Part shown: one piece after another, positions 38,510 through 50,106 of the stretch
Position numbering within the stretch: the first letter of the stretch is position 1
Layout: each line of letters starts with the position of its first letter
DNA from: Micromussa lordhowensis
Taxonomy: Eukaryota > Cnidaria > Anthozoa > Scleractinia > Lobophylliidae
Length of the DNA: 64,000 bases
NCBI GenBank assembly: GCA_964020085.1
Contig: OZ026598.1
Location: 25,435,097-25,499,096 of the forward strand
Direction: 5' to 3'
Made by a program: the position numbers and the translations under genes
The notes under the pieces: model-generated
Seen by the model: only the letters and a program-made list of their open reading frames with translations
What the model was told of the DNA's origin: nothing
The model's database searches: none

Positions 38510-39310
38510 TTAGTACTTCAGTTCAGTACAAAGACACCGACACCCACAACTTCTTACACTACACCTCTTCTCATTGCAAAAACGGTATTCCGTATTCCCA
38601 GTTCTTGCGAGTCCGCCGTCTCTGCTCCGAGGATGATGATTTCCTGCAGAAATATCAAGAGATGTCCACCTTTTTCGAAAGCCGTGACTTTCCCTCGGAT
38701 TTACTGAGGAACGCTCGGGAAAGTGTGTCCTCCACCCCTTGCGTTCGCGCATTAAGCACATTTTGCTTAACACCACCATCCGTGAACGCTTTACCTTCAA
38801 ATCAGAGAACGTTACATTGAGGAGACCGGTCATACTCTACGTGAACGATTCGGCAAACATCTTCGGAGCGTCCAAAAGAACACTGGTGGTTTCCCGGTCG
38901 CAGTCTATCAGACATCATATCTCTGTAGGAGATCTAAGGAAGTGCTTTGGTGCCAGTTTCAGACGGAAGCAGTTAGAAATGGAAATCATTTTTAGGCTAG
39001 GCACTATGCAACCAGAGGGCCTAAATGATGTTTTGCATTTCATATAAATGGCGCGCGCGCGTCTAGTTAACGCGCGCTTTGTTTCTGTTACTTTCAAAAG
39101 AACAGTCGCGCGAACTTAATGGTTTTCGCACTGAAGAAGGGCAATGCTCGAAACGTTTGTGAGTTTTCACAATATGACACTTCTACATATTTCTATGCTA
39201 TCAGTTATTTTTATTTTCGTTTGAACGTACGTTGATATAAGTGTCACGCATCAACCGAGATAACAATTTCTTTCGTTTTTGTTCATCCTATACATTCATT
39301 AAACTTGATT
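38510..39310 (+). mobile_element. Penelope-like retroelement, 5'-truncated, 3' end
   Basis: The frame has the segment KNGIPYSQFLRVRRLCSEDD followed by FLQKYQEMSTFFESRDFP, characteristic of the C-terminal part of Penelope-like reverse transcriptases. After a frame change, 38813-38880 encodes YIEETGHTLRERFGKHLRSV, matching the GIY-YIG endonuclease signature (YIGETG...LRxRFxEH). The coding part ends near 39046. The 3' tail has a hammerhead-like motif and the terminal sequence shared with 15243-15495. Missing upstream reverse-transcriptase motifs and broken frames show a dead, truncated insertion. Penelope-like elements copy through target-primed reverse transcription using the GIY-YIG nuclease. 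Confidence 0.7.
39126..39162 (+). ncRNA. Hammerhead-ribozyme-like motif in the Penelope-like tail
   Basis: The core is CTGAAGA (39131-39137), stem II GGGC/GCTC closing around AAT, then GAAA (39150-39153). Stem III is minimal (A-CG-U). Stem I pairs TCGCA (39126-39130) with TGTGA (39158-39162), including one G-U pair. The predicted cleavage is after 39157 (GTT). Penelope-like elements are known to carry minimal hammerheads with a very short stem III, and this fits by position and shape; activity is untested. Confidence 0.6.
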
Positions 39311-39627
39311 TGGTCACAGTAGCAAAATTTTTCTTTTAATTTTAGTCGCGTACTTGGTAGCGTAGTTGCTTGAATTCAAAACCAAGTTATCACGGGCAAA
39401 TAGTGTTTGGTAGCACTTTACTTTAGCAACAGCTTGTTTCAGTTCTAATTAAGTCCAGAACTTAGCAAGATAAACTGGTTATTTCTTCAGAATCAATCAG
39501 GTGTCTTTCAGAAAAGCAATTTGAAAAACGTTTTTTTTTTCTAGAAATCAGTTATACATGTAGCAATTATTTTCTCACGTTTTCTTTGAACAGGAGGTCC
39601 AGTTTGTTTGTTTTTTTTCATGTTCAT

Positions 39628-39733
39628 CATGGGAGATCCTCCCTAATTTCAGGAATAGTTCTCAAATTACGCAGAGTTATTTCTTCTTGTTCACACGTTT
39701 CCATGCCTCGTCTTGTAATAGTACGTTTGCTCT
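39628..39733 (-). pseudogene. GPCR relic of the second family, C-terminal tail
   Basis: The minus strand encodes METCEQEEITLRNLRTIPE, clearly the tail METSQSDEITLRNMRIIPG of the intact gene, with several substitutions and a stop. It is cut at its 5' side by the MITE at 39734-39869. Confidence 0.8.
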
Positions 39734-39869
39734 AGAGCAGGTTTCAATTGAGTGTCGAAAAACCAAAACCGACCTAGACTTCTCAGCCAATCTCAAACTG
39801 TAGTAAAACCAAAGCCAAAACAACACCAAAGTAATGGCCTGATTACTTTCGACACTCAATTGAAAACCA
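39734..39869. mobile_element. MITE-like element, copy 2 of the 18.6 kb family
   Basis: Begins AGAGCAGGTTTCAATTGAGT and ends in the complement GACACTCAATTGAAAACC; 136 bases, shorter than the 230-260-base relatives. Confidence 0.75.
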
Positions 39870-39911
39870 AGGTTAAGCAACCGTTTACTTCTGGAATTTA
39901 TGTACCAGTCA

Positions 39912-40031
<120 letters not shown>

Positions 40032-40672
40032 TCAAAACGTCTGTCAGCGGTCGTTAACATGAGGATTTCGCAATTCTTTGATTCACTGACGTGAGCCGCT
40101 TTCACGGGTCATTGCTCTTGACGATTCCACGTGGATTTTTCTGTTGTTGTCGTTTTATATAGTTATATCGTGGAATATGCCTTTTCCTTTACTTTATGAA
40201 CTGTGTAAAGCTTGCATGGCATTGTGGTAAAATGCATAGCCCTCTTTTTTCCCCTACAGCTGAGGATTTGGTCAATTACGATATGTTGGTCAAAATCATT
40301 TATTCAGATGGAAATAATTCCGGCAAGGCTTTTAAAGTATGTCGTTTTTCATCTTCCCTATGCCATCTGTTGTTCAGCTTTTTATAATCTGCTCATAATT
40401 GCTCACAATCGTTGTTAAGCGCCATAGATCTTTTTCGCATGACGTCATCACTTTCTAGAATCCAAAACTAAAGAGCCACCAATTTTTTTCTAAAAAAAAC
40501 CCTCTACTAATTTCTTCAGATTTTCATAAGTAAAAAGTTCCATGGAGACTATCCGATGGAAATGCAGATTTTTGACTAGAATTACTTGACTGTTTTTTCT
40601 TTGTCTAGCTCCTTATAGAAAACGTTTATTTTTGTAATTAGGATTTTATCAAAAGAACATCCTTTTTGTCAT

Positions 40673-42341
40673 TTAAAAAGAAGTTGTCTGGCTCTTGTGT
40701 TCGTTTGCCCTGCAAGTCGACTTTCTTGTTGCTCTCCAGGTGCTTGTCCTCATATTTGGTTCTGACCTCCCGTAAGGTTCCTTTACAAACAACAAGAGGG
40801 CCTTGCGAAACCTGTTGAAATATTAGAACACATATTGATTGTTGGACTGGAATGAATTTCACTGACAGAAACATCAAAATATGTATGAACGAGTCTTTTA
40901 TAGGGGCTATATCACGATAATAGGCATACAAGACTTCGATTATACTGCATGGAAGGTCTGCTGGAACGTTATCAGTACGCTTCGTATTCTTCCTCTGAAT
41001 GATAAAAACATTCTCTACAACATTCACACCAAAATAGCAATATGAGAAATTCACCCTTGAATACCCTTACTATAAGTTTGTCAATTCTCACAAGATCGAC
41101 TGAGAAGCATTTTCCTTTCAGAAACCAACTTTGAAAGTTGCCACTTGGGATCAAATGAAATTCCCCTAAAAAAACTAGGGCAAAAGGAGTAACCAAAACA
41201 TATCCTAAGACGCAATTTACATCTTCAGACGTGCAAAATGCCAGGCTAGAATGTGGGTGTACAAAATGACGCAATTTGGTCCCAAAATGAGTCGAAATTT
41301 CACGGTGTGGTGACACTCTCTCTAAAAATTCCAAGTAGTATCCGGTCCCCGGACACCGGATCTTGCTTGGCAGAAGCAAAATATTTTAAGCAATGGATTG
41401 AAGGAATGATGTGACTTCAGGCTGCATGGCCATGAAAAGCGACTGGATGTGGTGGATTTATTAATAATGATTACTGAGCAAAATACGAGTTACCTGCGAG
41501 TCTTGAGTGCGTAGATGATGGGATTCACCATACTGTTCAAGTGCATGAGAAGAAACGCGAGGAAATGAGGCCATGTACCATGATTTTTTGAAATCATGTG
41601 TAAAAACATAGGTACAACGCCCATGCAGACAAATGCCAACACGGTCAGACCGATCGTCTTGGCCGTCTTCACGTCGCTTTTAACTTGTTTTGCCACGGAA
41701 CAAAAATTCGACAAAAGTCTGGTGTGGCGTCGAACCGAGCGCCTTATAAAAGCTCCCATAATTAGCATTGAAGCGAACGGAACCAGGTAACCGGGAATAA
41801 GGAAATGTCTTCCAAATTTCTTCAAATAGTGTATCCTGTACTTCAGCACTGGAGCGTCACCAAGATCAATGTCGAGTCCTAGGATGAACATGCCATATGT
41901 ATAGGCAGCTGCTAGGAGCCAAACAAACAACACTGCTATCTTTGCCTTGTTGATTGTCTTCCATGAATGATAGCGAAGGCCGTGCACGATGGCTCCGAAA
42001 CGATCCATTGTTAGAACGGTGAGATTGAACACGGTTAGATACATAAACAGTACGTACCAAGTGACAATGAACCACGAGATTGGTCGTCCCTTGAGGTAAG
42101 GTACCTTGCAGATGTACCACATGATCATAAGGGGCATATTGGTCAGTGCATTGAGGATGTCTACGACTGCCAAGTTCGCGATTAAAACATTAGGCACTGT
42201 TCGAAGAGTCTTGAACCGGACGAGTAAAAGGCAAATTATACCGTTTCCAATTATTGATCCGATCATTACCACAGTAATCAATATGATGTGTGAGACTCTT
42301 TCTGCATCGCGACAAGAACGTGTTTGGATGGTCTCATTCAT
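40673..42341 (-). CDS. Class A GPCR, two exons, orphan
   Basis: Exon 1 (42341-41494) encodes seven helices; its apparent stop after LKTRR is an artefact, because the frame runs into a donor AG|GTAACT. The acceptor CAACAG before 40811 joins in phase 2 and continues RFRKALLLFVKEPYGRSE, an ideal amphipathic helix 8, then a Ser/Thr/Arg-rich tail ending SQTTSF. Total 328 residues, intron about 680 bases. Landmarks are N2-E-T sequon, GN in TM1 (32-33), VVDI in TM2, DRF after TM3 (113-115), the TM6 segment FVCMGVVP and NPIIY (273-277). The TM4-TM5 loop (LGLDIDLGDAP) lacks cysteine. It is unrelated in detail to the other two GPCR families here. Signalling role at the plasma membrane is certain by family; the ligand is unknown. 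Confidence 0.85.
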
Positions 42342-42501
42342 CGCTCTCTTCTGCTCGTGGAAATCAATTTAATACATCTTCCTTTGTAGTCCGTGTCTGT
42401 TGATGGTAAAGAGGGCGGTTCCATATCAAATTTCCTTCTCAGACAATGGTTCATATAAACAAATGCAATATTACAGGATGTACGTATGTTTAAAAGCAAA
42501 T

Positions 42502-42758
42502 TGAGCAGTTTTCATTTGAGTGTCGTAAGTATTTGCATTTGCTATTGTTTTGCATTACTAGGCTAAGAAATTGGCCACAGAACTCCTGCCTCTTTGTCAA
42601 TCACAAGTAAAACCGAAGGCAATCGTGACTCGTTCGCACTCGCTTCGCGTCAGATACATGTATGTGCTTGGAGTTTTGATTTATTGTGTCCTTTGTGATT
42701 GGCTGGAGTGATTCTTTTGGTTATGGTTCAGTACGATACTCAATTGGAAACCGCTCTA
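42502..42758. mobile_element. MITE-like element, copy 3 of the 18.6 kb family
   Basis: Starts GAGCAGTTTTCATTTGAGTG and ends in the complement CTCAATTGGAAACCGCTCTA. The interior CCTTTGTGATTGGCTGGAGT matches CCTTTGTGATTGGCTAGGGT in the 18.6 kb copy. It lies upstream of the two-exon GPCR. Confidence 0.75.
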
Positions 42759-45037
42759 TTGACTTTGGTACGTAGGTGATGGAGGGTAAATGGCCATTGT
42801 TGGTTAGTCAACTATGGATGGAACTATGGAGGCAGAATACTTAATTTCAATTGAAATTCGATTCTAGCTTTCGATCCTTTCCATTAACATCCAACACCTT
42901 GTTTTTGTTTTTTTTTTTGCCTTTTTTGTTTTTATTTTTTTATCTGAACCACTGTTAGCGGTATTTGCCAGTGCGTCTTTGCGCATACGAAATTCAATGG
43001 CATCATATTTAAAGCGCCATTGACAATTAGTGGATTTGGCAGTATACAAATTTTTATATTACTATTATTATTATTTAACCGTCATGCTACAATTAATGAG
43101 CAATAGTAACTGTCTAAAACAATGCGACATAACTTTCTCTCAACATGAGTGCAGGAGGAACTTTCACTTAAGATCGCTTAAGGCTGATGAATCAAAGACG
43201 CCCCAAATGTTTATAGGCTTATTAGATCTCTATACAACAGTTAAATGCAGTGTTTTTTAAACCAGTTCCTCTGAATAAACTGTCCGATTTTACGCATTGC
43301 CCTCCTGGAGAGACATTGTTGACGGCAGAAAACGCCTCAAGCCGCAGTAAAACTCGGTGACCTGTTGTCATTAAGGCACGTTCAGTTCTATAAATGGCCT
43401 TCACTTGTATAAGAATGACTACAGTTATATTGCTATCAATGTTACCTTGAACAAACACAATATCGCAAGCATTGCTTAATCTGCCGCTTTCTTTCAGTTG
43501 TTTATATTTTGACTAATCATGTGGGATTCCAGAACGTCCGATACCGATTGAACTACAAAAAATGCTATTAACGGATAAAAAGCTTTGCATGCAGTGTACC
43601 TCGTGTTTTCCAGTTCTTAGACTATGCACAAGAAGATAGATCCAACAACGTTATCTGAAAAGACGACTCCCTCACTTAAGGCCACTCACAACACTGGTTT
43701 GAAGCATATTTCAGCACTTCTTCTTTGATAAATCAGCACTACCTTTTTTTTTCAGTTGCAGTGCTATCATGGCATGAAGCAAAATACCTAATCAGTTGGT
43801 AAAATAATTATGGTCATTTTCTTCATCAACAGTATAACACGTTGAAAACAGCAAATATCTGTTTACTTTTGAGCAAAAAATCCAAAATGAGTTTGGTAGA
43901 CCCCGATCATTTTTATCATCAAATTGTAGCTGGCGCGTTGGAACATGCGTATACGTTTTACGCATACGTATTTCCGGTATTTCCGGCTGTCACTTCAAGG
44001 ACAGCCGGAAATACGTATGGGCTCGCAGGCTAGTTGGAATTTCTGGGAAGAGATTAAAAGCAACTTCAATTTTTTTTGCAAAATTTAAGGTAGCTCTGAA
44101 CTCGCTCCTAAAAATCTTTTCGAACTTTGAAAAACGATAAATCTTAACATGATGATTAGAAAAATTCTAGAAACTGTTGCCAGCCACCAGGAGCCGATTC
44201 TGCAGCCACCTTAGACATTGAGGTGACTGACTGACAGAACATTTTCTCCGTTCAACGTGGCACTGAATCAGGTCAATTAACAGCCGATAATCTCATACCT
44301 TATTAAATGTCTTGATACCAGCAATATAGTGCACCGGAACTAGAGAGTAGAAACGTTGACACTGCAAGAGACGTTTATCTGCGAAATAAAAGATCAAGAG
44401 CACTTGAAAATTCCAAGAAGCAATGTGGAAAACGACGGCTCGACACGAAACATGGCAGAATTCGCTCAAATGAGTACGTCTCAGATATATTATCGTTTCA
44501 GTGCATGGAAGGTCCAATGAGAACCCAACTATTGTTAATAGTTGTTGGTCCATGTAGTTTGACCTTTAATTTAATTGCGGACTATAAACGTAAACATGAC
44601 AATTTTTTTTAACTTTTTTTCGCTACCGTCACGTCTCTGTCTTGATCAATGGAATGCCCGGAGGACTAAAAAACCCTCTCTATTTTGTATATTGTTGCTT
44701 AAAACGGTTAAAGAAGAATAGTTTTAAAAATATCTACCAACCACTTTTGATGTGGTTATCACACAAGTTACCCAATGCCTTCCTGTTCTTTCTTCCTCTA
44801 TTTGAAGACTGTTTAGCATTCAGCTTTTGGAGAAGCCAAAACAATTAAAAAGCAAATGAAGAGATTAAAAGCTTTATTTAGAATAAGGTGCTTCAGCCTG
44901 TCATTTCAGTATTAAAACGATTTCATGTAAATTCATTCATCAGTACTTTTTTACCAAAATGTAACAAGGAGAAAATAACAGAGGAATTTCAGAACACCAA
45001 TGCTAATTACATCACGAATTCTTAGCTTTTTAAAGGC
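42759..45037. other. Intergenic stretch with small inverted repeats
   Basis: There is no supported gene. A hairpin around 43965-44022 is formed by ATACGTATTTCCGG and CCGGAAATACGTAT. A decayed TTAAGGTGGC-type MITE lies at 44085-44215 (TTAAGGTAGCTCTGAACTCG to CAGCCACCTTA). Confidence 0.45.
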
Positions 45038-45363
45038 CGTTTACACGGTAGAGAAATCGGGTACGGACGTGTCAAAAAAGGAGCACGGACCTCACATTTC
45101 TGCCCGTGATGTGAAGTAATATATCAAACACGAGCGACAGTGTTTCATCGGGATATCCAAACACCGAGAAGAGAGTTGAAAATACGACGCGCAGCGGAGT
45201 ATTTTTGACGAAATTCGAGGTGTTTGGATAGCCGATGAAACCCTGTCTCGAGTGTTTGATATATCTTAATTCTCAATCGGAACAAAAACAAAGGAGAAAA
45301 TCGAGAGCTAAAATCGTCAAAATCTGTGCTAATTAAGACCGGGTATCCAAACCTCCTTCACTG

Positions 45364-45394
<31 letters not shown>

Positions 45395-46308
45395 AGTGAG
45401 TTTGAGAAGTATATATGAAATAATTCATCTTTGAACTGCGGTTGTTGATGAAAGTTTACTGCGACGATCATTCTTAACTTTCATTTCTGCCCGTGTAAAC
45501 AATCCGTACCATGTTTTGGGGGAAGGGTACGACGTAGACGTCTATGGCCCCAAAACCAGAAAAAACACGGGTCCGTACTCGTTTCTTAATTCTTACGTTA
45601 GTTTGCGTAACGATTTCGCTAATGATATGCGCAGTATAAAAACCGTGTGGCTCTGGGGACAAGAATGTTGTTGGTTTCAACATGGCGGCTGATTCCTCCT
45701 CCGCGTGGAAAGACGAAGAAGTGGAGGCATTAATTGACAGTAATCTTCTCGGAGGAAACTATACAGTTTAGCTTGGAAAAGGCGAGATGTCCTAAGGACA
45801 AAAATGCCGTGTACAACGACGTTAAAGTGAAACCTGAAAGTCAAGGTCTGTCAGCTTAACTTACCTAGTAATGCTCACAGTAAAAATGTCAAAATGAGAA
45901 GCCATCACTAACAGTATTAAACACAAAAGAAAACTATGTTACAGATGTTTGTGTTTTCTTTTTAACTAGAGATATGTAAATCAGCTGCAGGAATAATAAG
46001 TAAATTAAAGAAGCTTCGAGTAACGAGCGAGTAAATTAAGGAAGTAAATTAAAATTAAATTAATTAAAGAAGTAATTCTTTACAAGAATTACGCATGCTC
46101 GGTAACAGCACACAGCTGTACCAAATACTGTAGTCCCATGCAAGAAATCGGTCCGGTCTCCCAAACACTGAAATTGAAAACGCAACCTTTCTAACTTGGT
46201 CCTTATGCCTCTTTTTGTCCGACCCGTGATAAAACATCATGTGTAAACGGCTAAAATTATGCGGTCCGTACTACTTTTTTGACAGGTCCGTACCCGATTT
46301 TTCTGCCA
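45038..46308. mobile_element. Non-autonomous DNA transposon with inverted ends, Harbinger-like
   Basis: The left end GGTAGAGAAATCGGGTACGG followed by GTGTCAAAAAAGGAGCACGG is mirrored at 46263-46307 (complement: GGCAGAAAAATCGGGTACGG, then CTGTCAAAAAAGTAGTACGG). Inside are a strong hairpin at about 45118-45268, formed by GATATATCAAACAC-type arms, and a relic of a Myb/SANT-like protein (45682-45853). The latter points to a PIF/Harbinger origin, since that superfamily pairs a transposase with a Myb-like protein. No transposase remains. Confidence 0.6.
45682..45853 (+). pseudogene. Myb/SANT-like accessory protein relic
   Basis: An ATG opens MAADSSSAWKDEEVEALID, typical of the tryptophan-containing first helix of a Myb/SANT-like DNA-binding domain. 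After a TAG the neighbouring frame continues SLEKARCPKDKNAVYNDV, matching the third-helix region (K..VY..I). It is therefore a split, truncated copy. Confidence 0.5.
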
Positions 46309-46759
46309 GCAACACGTTTTAAGAGCTCTAAATCTGGAGCCAATAGTTCCGTTTACGAGCCAATATTAGAAACAATCCCACAGGAATGGGTTCTTCTTCC
46401 AAAATGAAAACAAAAAGCCCGACAATTTTAAAGCCTCCTATGGTATTTAATGGTCTGTCAATCACAATAGGTCAACGATTTTCAGTGAAACAGCAATTCC
46501 AGTTAGAGTTAACCAGTTCAGCCGAATAATTATAAGTCCACAGACAAGCATTAAAACTCTAAAAAATATTCCAAATTCTACAGCCTAGATTTCAATAATA
46601 TGCCTTCGCAAAAGTCACTGGGATACTCTAAGGAAAACTTTGCTCACTTGTGGCAAAACTCTTAGGTCTCCGCTTAGTTAGGGCTCACCTCAGTGGTGAT
46701 TTTGACGAAAAAGACGTTGTTCAATTAGGGCTAATTAGCCGTGAGGCAAGCATATTAGA

Positions 46760-48215
46760 AAATAATTTGTTTTTTTCAACTGGGTTGATAATGTGAATTG
46801 CATGGCCACCGTAAAGAGATTTGAAAGCTGACGTTTTGAGCGTCCTCTACACAGCGGAAAACATTCTAAGTGTCGCTAATGGTATGCAACTTACGGACCG
46901 TAAACCCTTCTTAACGGACCGTTAACAACCTTACGGTCCGTACGAACTGTACGGACCGTAAAGACATTGGACCCCTCTGCAAGAAACCAGCACAGCGGAA
47001 AATATTCTAGGTGTCCTTACGGACCGTACGAACTGTACGGACCGTAAAGACATTGGACCCCTCTACAAGTAACCAGCACAGCGGAAAATATTCTAAGTGT
47101 CGCTAATGGCAACAACTTTACGGTCCGTACGAACTGTACGGACCGTAAAGACATTGGACCCCTTTACAAGTAACCAGCACAGCGGAAAATATTCTAAGTG
47201 TCGCTAATGGAATGCAACTTACGGACCGTAAACCCTTCTTAACGGACCGTTAACAACTTTACGGTCCGTACGAACTGTACGGACCGTAAAGACATTGGAC
47301 CCCTCTACACAGCGGAAAACATTCTAAGTGTCGCTAATGGTATGCAACTTACGAACCGTAAACCCTTCTTAACGGACCGTTAACAACCTTACGGTCCGTA
47401 CGAACTGTACGGACCGTAAAGACATTGGACCCCTCTACACAGCGGAAAACATTCTAAGTGTCGCTAATAATGGTATGCAACTTACGGACCGTAAATCCTT
47501 CTTAACGGACCGTTAACAACCTTACGGTCCGTACGAACTGTACGGACCGTAAAGACATTGGACCCCTCTGCAAGAAACCAGCACAGCGGAAAATATTCTA
47601 GGTGTCGCTAATGGATGCAACTTACGGACCGTACGAACTGTACGGACCGTAAAGACATTGGACCCCTCTACAAGTAACCAGCACAACGGAAAATATTCTA
47701 AGTGTCGCTAATGGAATGCAACTTACGGACCGTAAACCCTTCTTAACGGACCGTTAACAACTTTACGGTCCGTACGAACTGTACGGACCGTAAAGACATT
47801 GGACCCCTCTACACAGCGGAAAACATTCTAAGTGTCGCTAATGGTATGCAACTTACGGATCGTAAACCCTTCTTAACGGACCGTTAACAACCTTACGGTC
47901 CGTACGAACTGTACGGACCGTAAAGACATTGGACCCCTCTACAAGAAACCAGCACAGCGGAAAATATTCTAAGTGTCGCTAATGGTATGCAACTTACGGA
48001 CCGTATACTCTTCCTTACGGACCGATAAGAGCTTTAGGCAACATATGAACTGTACAGACCGTAAGCTAGATTCACGGACCGTTACAGTGCGGGTATATTG
48101 GACAACCCTCTTAGCCCTTCGTCGGAGCGAAGAGCTAATACTCGAAACGTCAGCATTCGAATGTCTTTGCGGTGGCCAATTCACATTATCAACCCAGTTG
48201 ATAAAACCAAATTAT
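46760..48215. mobile_element. Foldback element enclosing about nine palindromic tandem units
   Basis: The outer arms (46760-46845 and 48125-48215) are inverted copies containing TCAACTGGGTTGATAATGTG and GCTGACGTTT. Between them is an array whose unit core is ACGGTCCGTACGAACTGTAC then GGACCGTAAAGACATTGGAC, itself a near-perfect dyad. This core appears nine times (near 46930, 47020, 47120, 47260, 47390, 47525, 47630, 47765, 47895). Spacing alternates between roughly 85-105 and 130-140 bases, depending on whether an extra block (ACGGACCGTAAACCCTTCTT) is present. CAGCGGAAAA and ATTCTAAGTGTCGCTAATGG punctuate the units. It has no coding capacity. Confidence 0.85.
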
Positions 48216-48834
48216 CTTGCTATACATCCCACCGACGCAGCACCACAGTGTTTCTTTAGAAACTCACCCCCGTTATTAGAAAGAGTTCATTCATCTTGTG
48301 TGAAGGATACGTTTTGTTGCCAGAACGACTTGAAAATAACATAACGCACTGACGAGTTCTCTGGAGGCGAGCGAACCAAGAACTAAAATTTACCAGCTGC
48401 CTTTTACTTTGAGTATGGCCATGACAATTTACGCAGGAAGTAAAAGCTGATGCATTTGTCATCATCACTGGATATTGCCCTGAAGGTCTTTAAACATTCC
48501 TTTGAAATTTTAAACTTTTCTCAAAATATCGCAAAATTATAGGTTTCAGTAGCATGTGAGACACCTGTTGAACCTCATCGCAATGCTGGCAAATTTTAAA
48601 ATGTTATATAGTATGCGAGTGTATTTCGATTTTATATGTGACTTTTGCCTATAACTCATCAATGTTACAATTATTGCTGACGTCAAACGCAAAATATCTG
48701 TAGTTTGTGTGCACGACGTCTGGGATTTTGATTTCCTTTGTTGTTTTATAGCTAGCACGACGAAGGAAACTGTCATAGTTCCCAGGTTCTCTGGTTTTCC
48801 AAATACTTGGGAACAAGTTTGGTCCGTCAGTACA

Positions 48835-49008
48835 CAATAGGCCATTTCCGAGTTCCCTTGTGCCTCTGTTTCAAAACGAGTCTAGTTTCAAAATGAGTTT
48901 GATTTGCATGAAAATGACCCTGTAGGCCGAACTCATTTTCATACGAATGGTTTTGCACTTAGACTCGTTTTGACACGGAGGCAAAGGAAACTCGGAAACG
49001 GCCTATTG
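48835..49008. mobile_element. 174-base MITE with 48-base inverted ends
   Basis: CAATAGGCCATTTCCGAGTT at the left mirrors AACTCGGAAACGGCCTATTG-type sequence at the right. The arms extend through AAAACGAGTCTAG, with few mismatches. Confidence 0.88.
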
Positions 49009-49437
49009 TCTCGTTGTTACACAATTCTCTGATTGATTTTAGTAATTTGTTAATTTAGCAGAAATTTCCTAAAGTTTTCAAAGAAGATTAACGCAGTATT
49101 GATCTTAAAACGCCTGAATTCCGAATCTGTCGAATTCCAAGGCTTTTAGTTGCAATTTTGAAAGGTAAGGGGTGTGTGGGGAAAATATTGCATTGATGAC
49201 GATGCAACAAATGTTTCCAGGATCATTCAACCTCTTGATACCCATGTTCTCCTATCAATGCTCTCGCATTGACAGGCAGTCAAGTAACGTGTCCAGAAAA
49301 AGGGAGCTGTCACCAACTCTAGGGCATTAATTTTCGAATCCCAGAGCTGGCATTTGAAAAAAATGTCTACTGGTTTATAACCACAATAGTGCTTTACGCA
49401 AAAGATTAAAAGAAAATGCACTATCCTCAGGACTAAA

Positions 49438-49785
49438 TTGATTTTATGTAGCTCGCGATCGATTGATGAGCTTAACGAAAGAGCAGGATGGATGAGGATG
49501 CGTATAGAAGTAAAGAGAAGGAGATGGAGATTTTTGGGACATGTTCTTAGGATGCCCAGAGAACACCACTGCGTCACAGCACTTACCTGGGAACCTATGG
49601 ACAAAAGGAAAGTCGGTCGCCCAAAAACCACCCGGCGCCGCACCGTGGAGAAGGAGAGGACAATGGCGGGCTAGAAGTCTTAGGAGGAATTGAGAGCCCT
49701 GGCTAAGGATAGGGACAAGTGGAAGAAGGTAGTGCGGCCTTATGCGCAACAGAGCGCGAAGAGGATAGGTGAGGTGAGATGATGT
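49438..49785 (+). mobile_element. LINE 3' end: C-terminus of a reverse-transcriptase protein
   Basis: The frame contains RRRWRFLGHVLRMP, TALTWEP, GRPKTTRRRTVEKE and, after two stop codons, ELRALAKDRDKWKKVV. This is the conserved tail (WLGHVLRM...GRPxxTWRRTVExE...A.DRxxWR) of non-LTR retrotransposon proteins that are abundant in cnidarian genomes. Stops show a dead copy; everything upstream is missing, as expected for 5'-truncated insertion. Confidence 0.75.
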
Positions 49786-50106
49786 ACCTCACGGCCTAGC
49801 TTTATAATGTTCTAGTAGCTACAATCAGAGTACCTACGGGACTTGCATGTTAGGCTTGCAGTCCAGGATCACGTGCCTCTTTTCCTAGTCAGGTTCTCCA
49901 CGAAAAAGAAGAAACGATTTTATCGCCCTCTATCTCTCCCACAGAGTGTAGATTCGCGGTTGGGAAGATGCATTAGGTAAATTTTACGAGGCGGGTTTGC
50001 TTTCACGTGGAAAGAAATTCGGCCTTCTAGATTCCATGAATTTTGGTTTAGTTGTTATCGAATAACGCACCCAAACGCGTCGTACACTTTATCTTTCTAT
50101 CGTCCG

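Noticed and set aside
40972..41379. 135-codon minus-strand frame
   Set aside because: Lies inside the intron of the two-exon GPCR; no domain and no compatible splice sites.
46760..48215. CRISPR-like array
   Set aside because: The repeats are palindromic and spaced, but the spacers are themselves repeated, unit length varies, there are no cas genes, and the genome is eukaryotic.
47973..48344. 123-codon frame
   Set aside because: Runs across the palindromic array and its right arm; the composition reflects the repeat.
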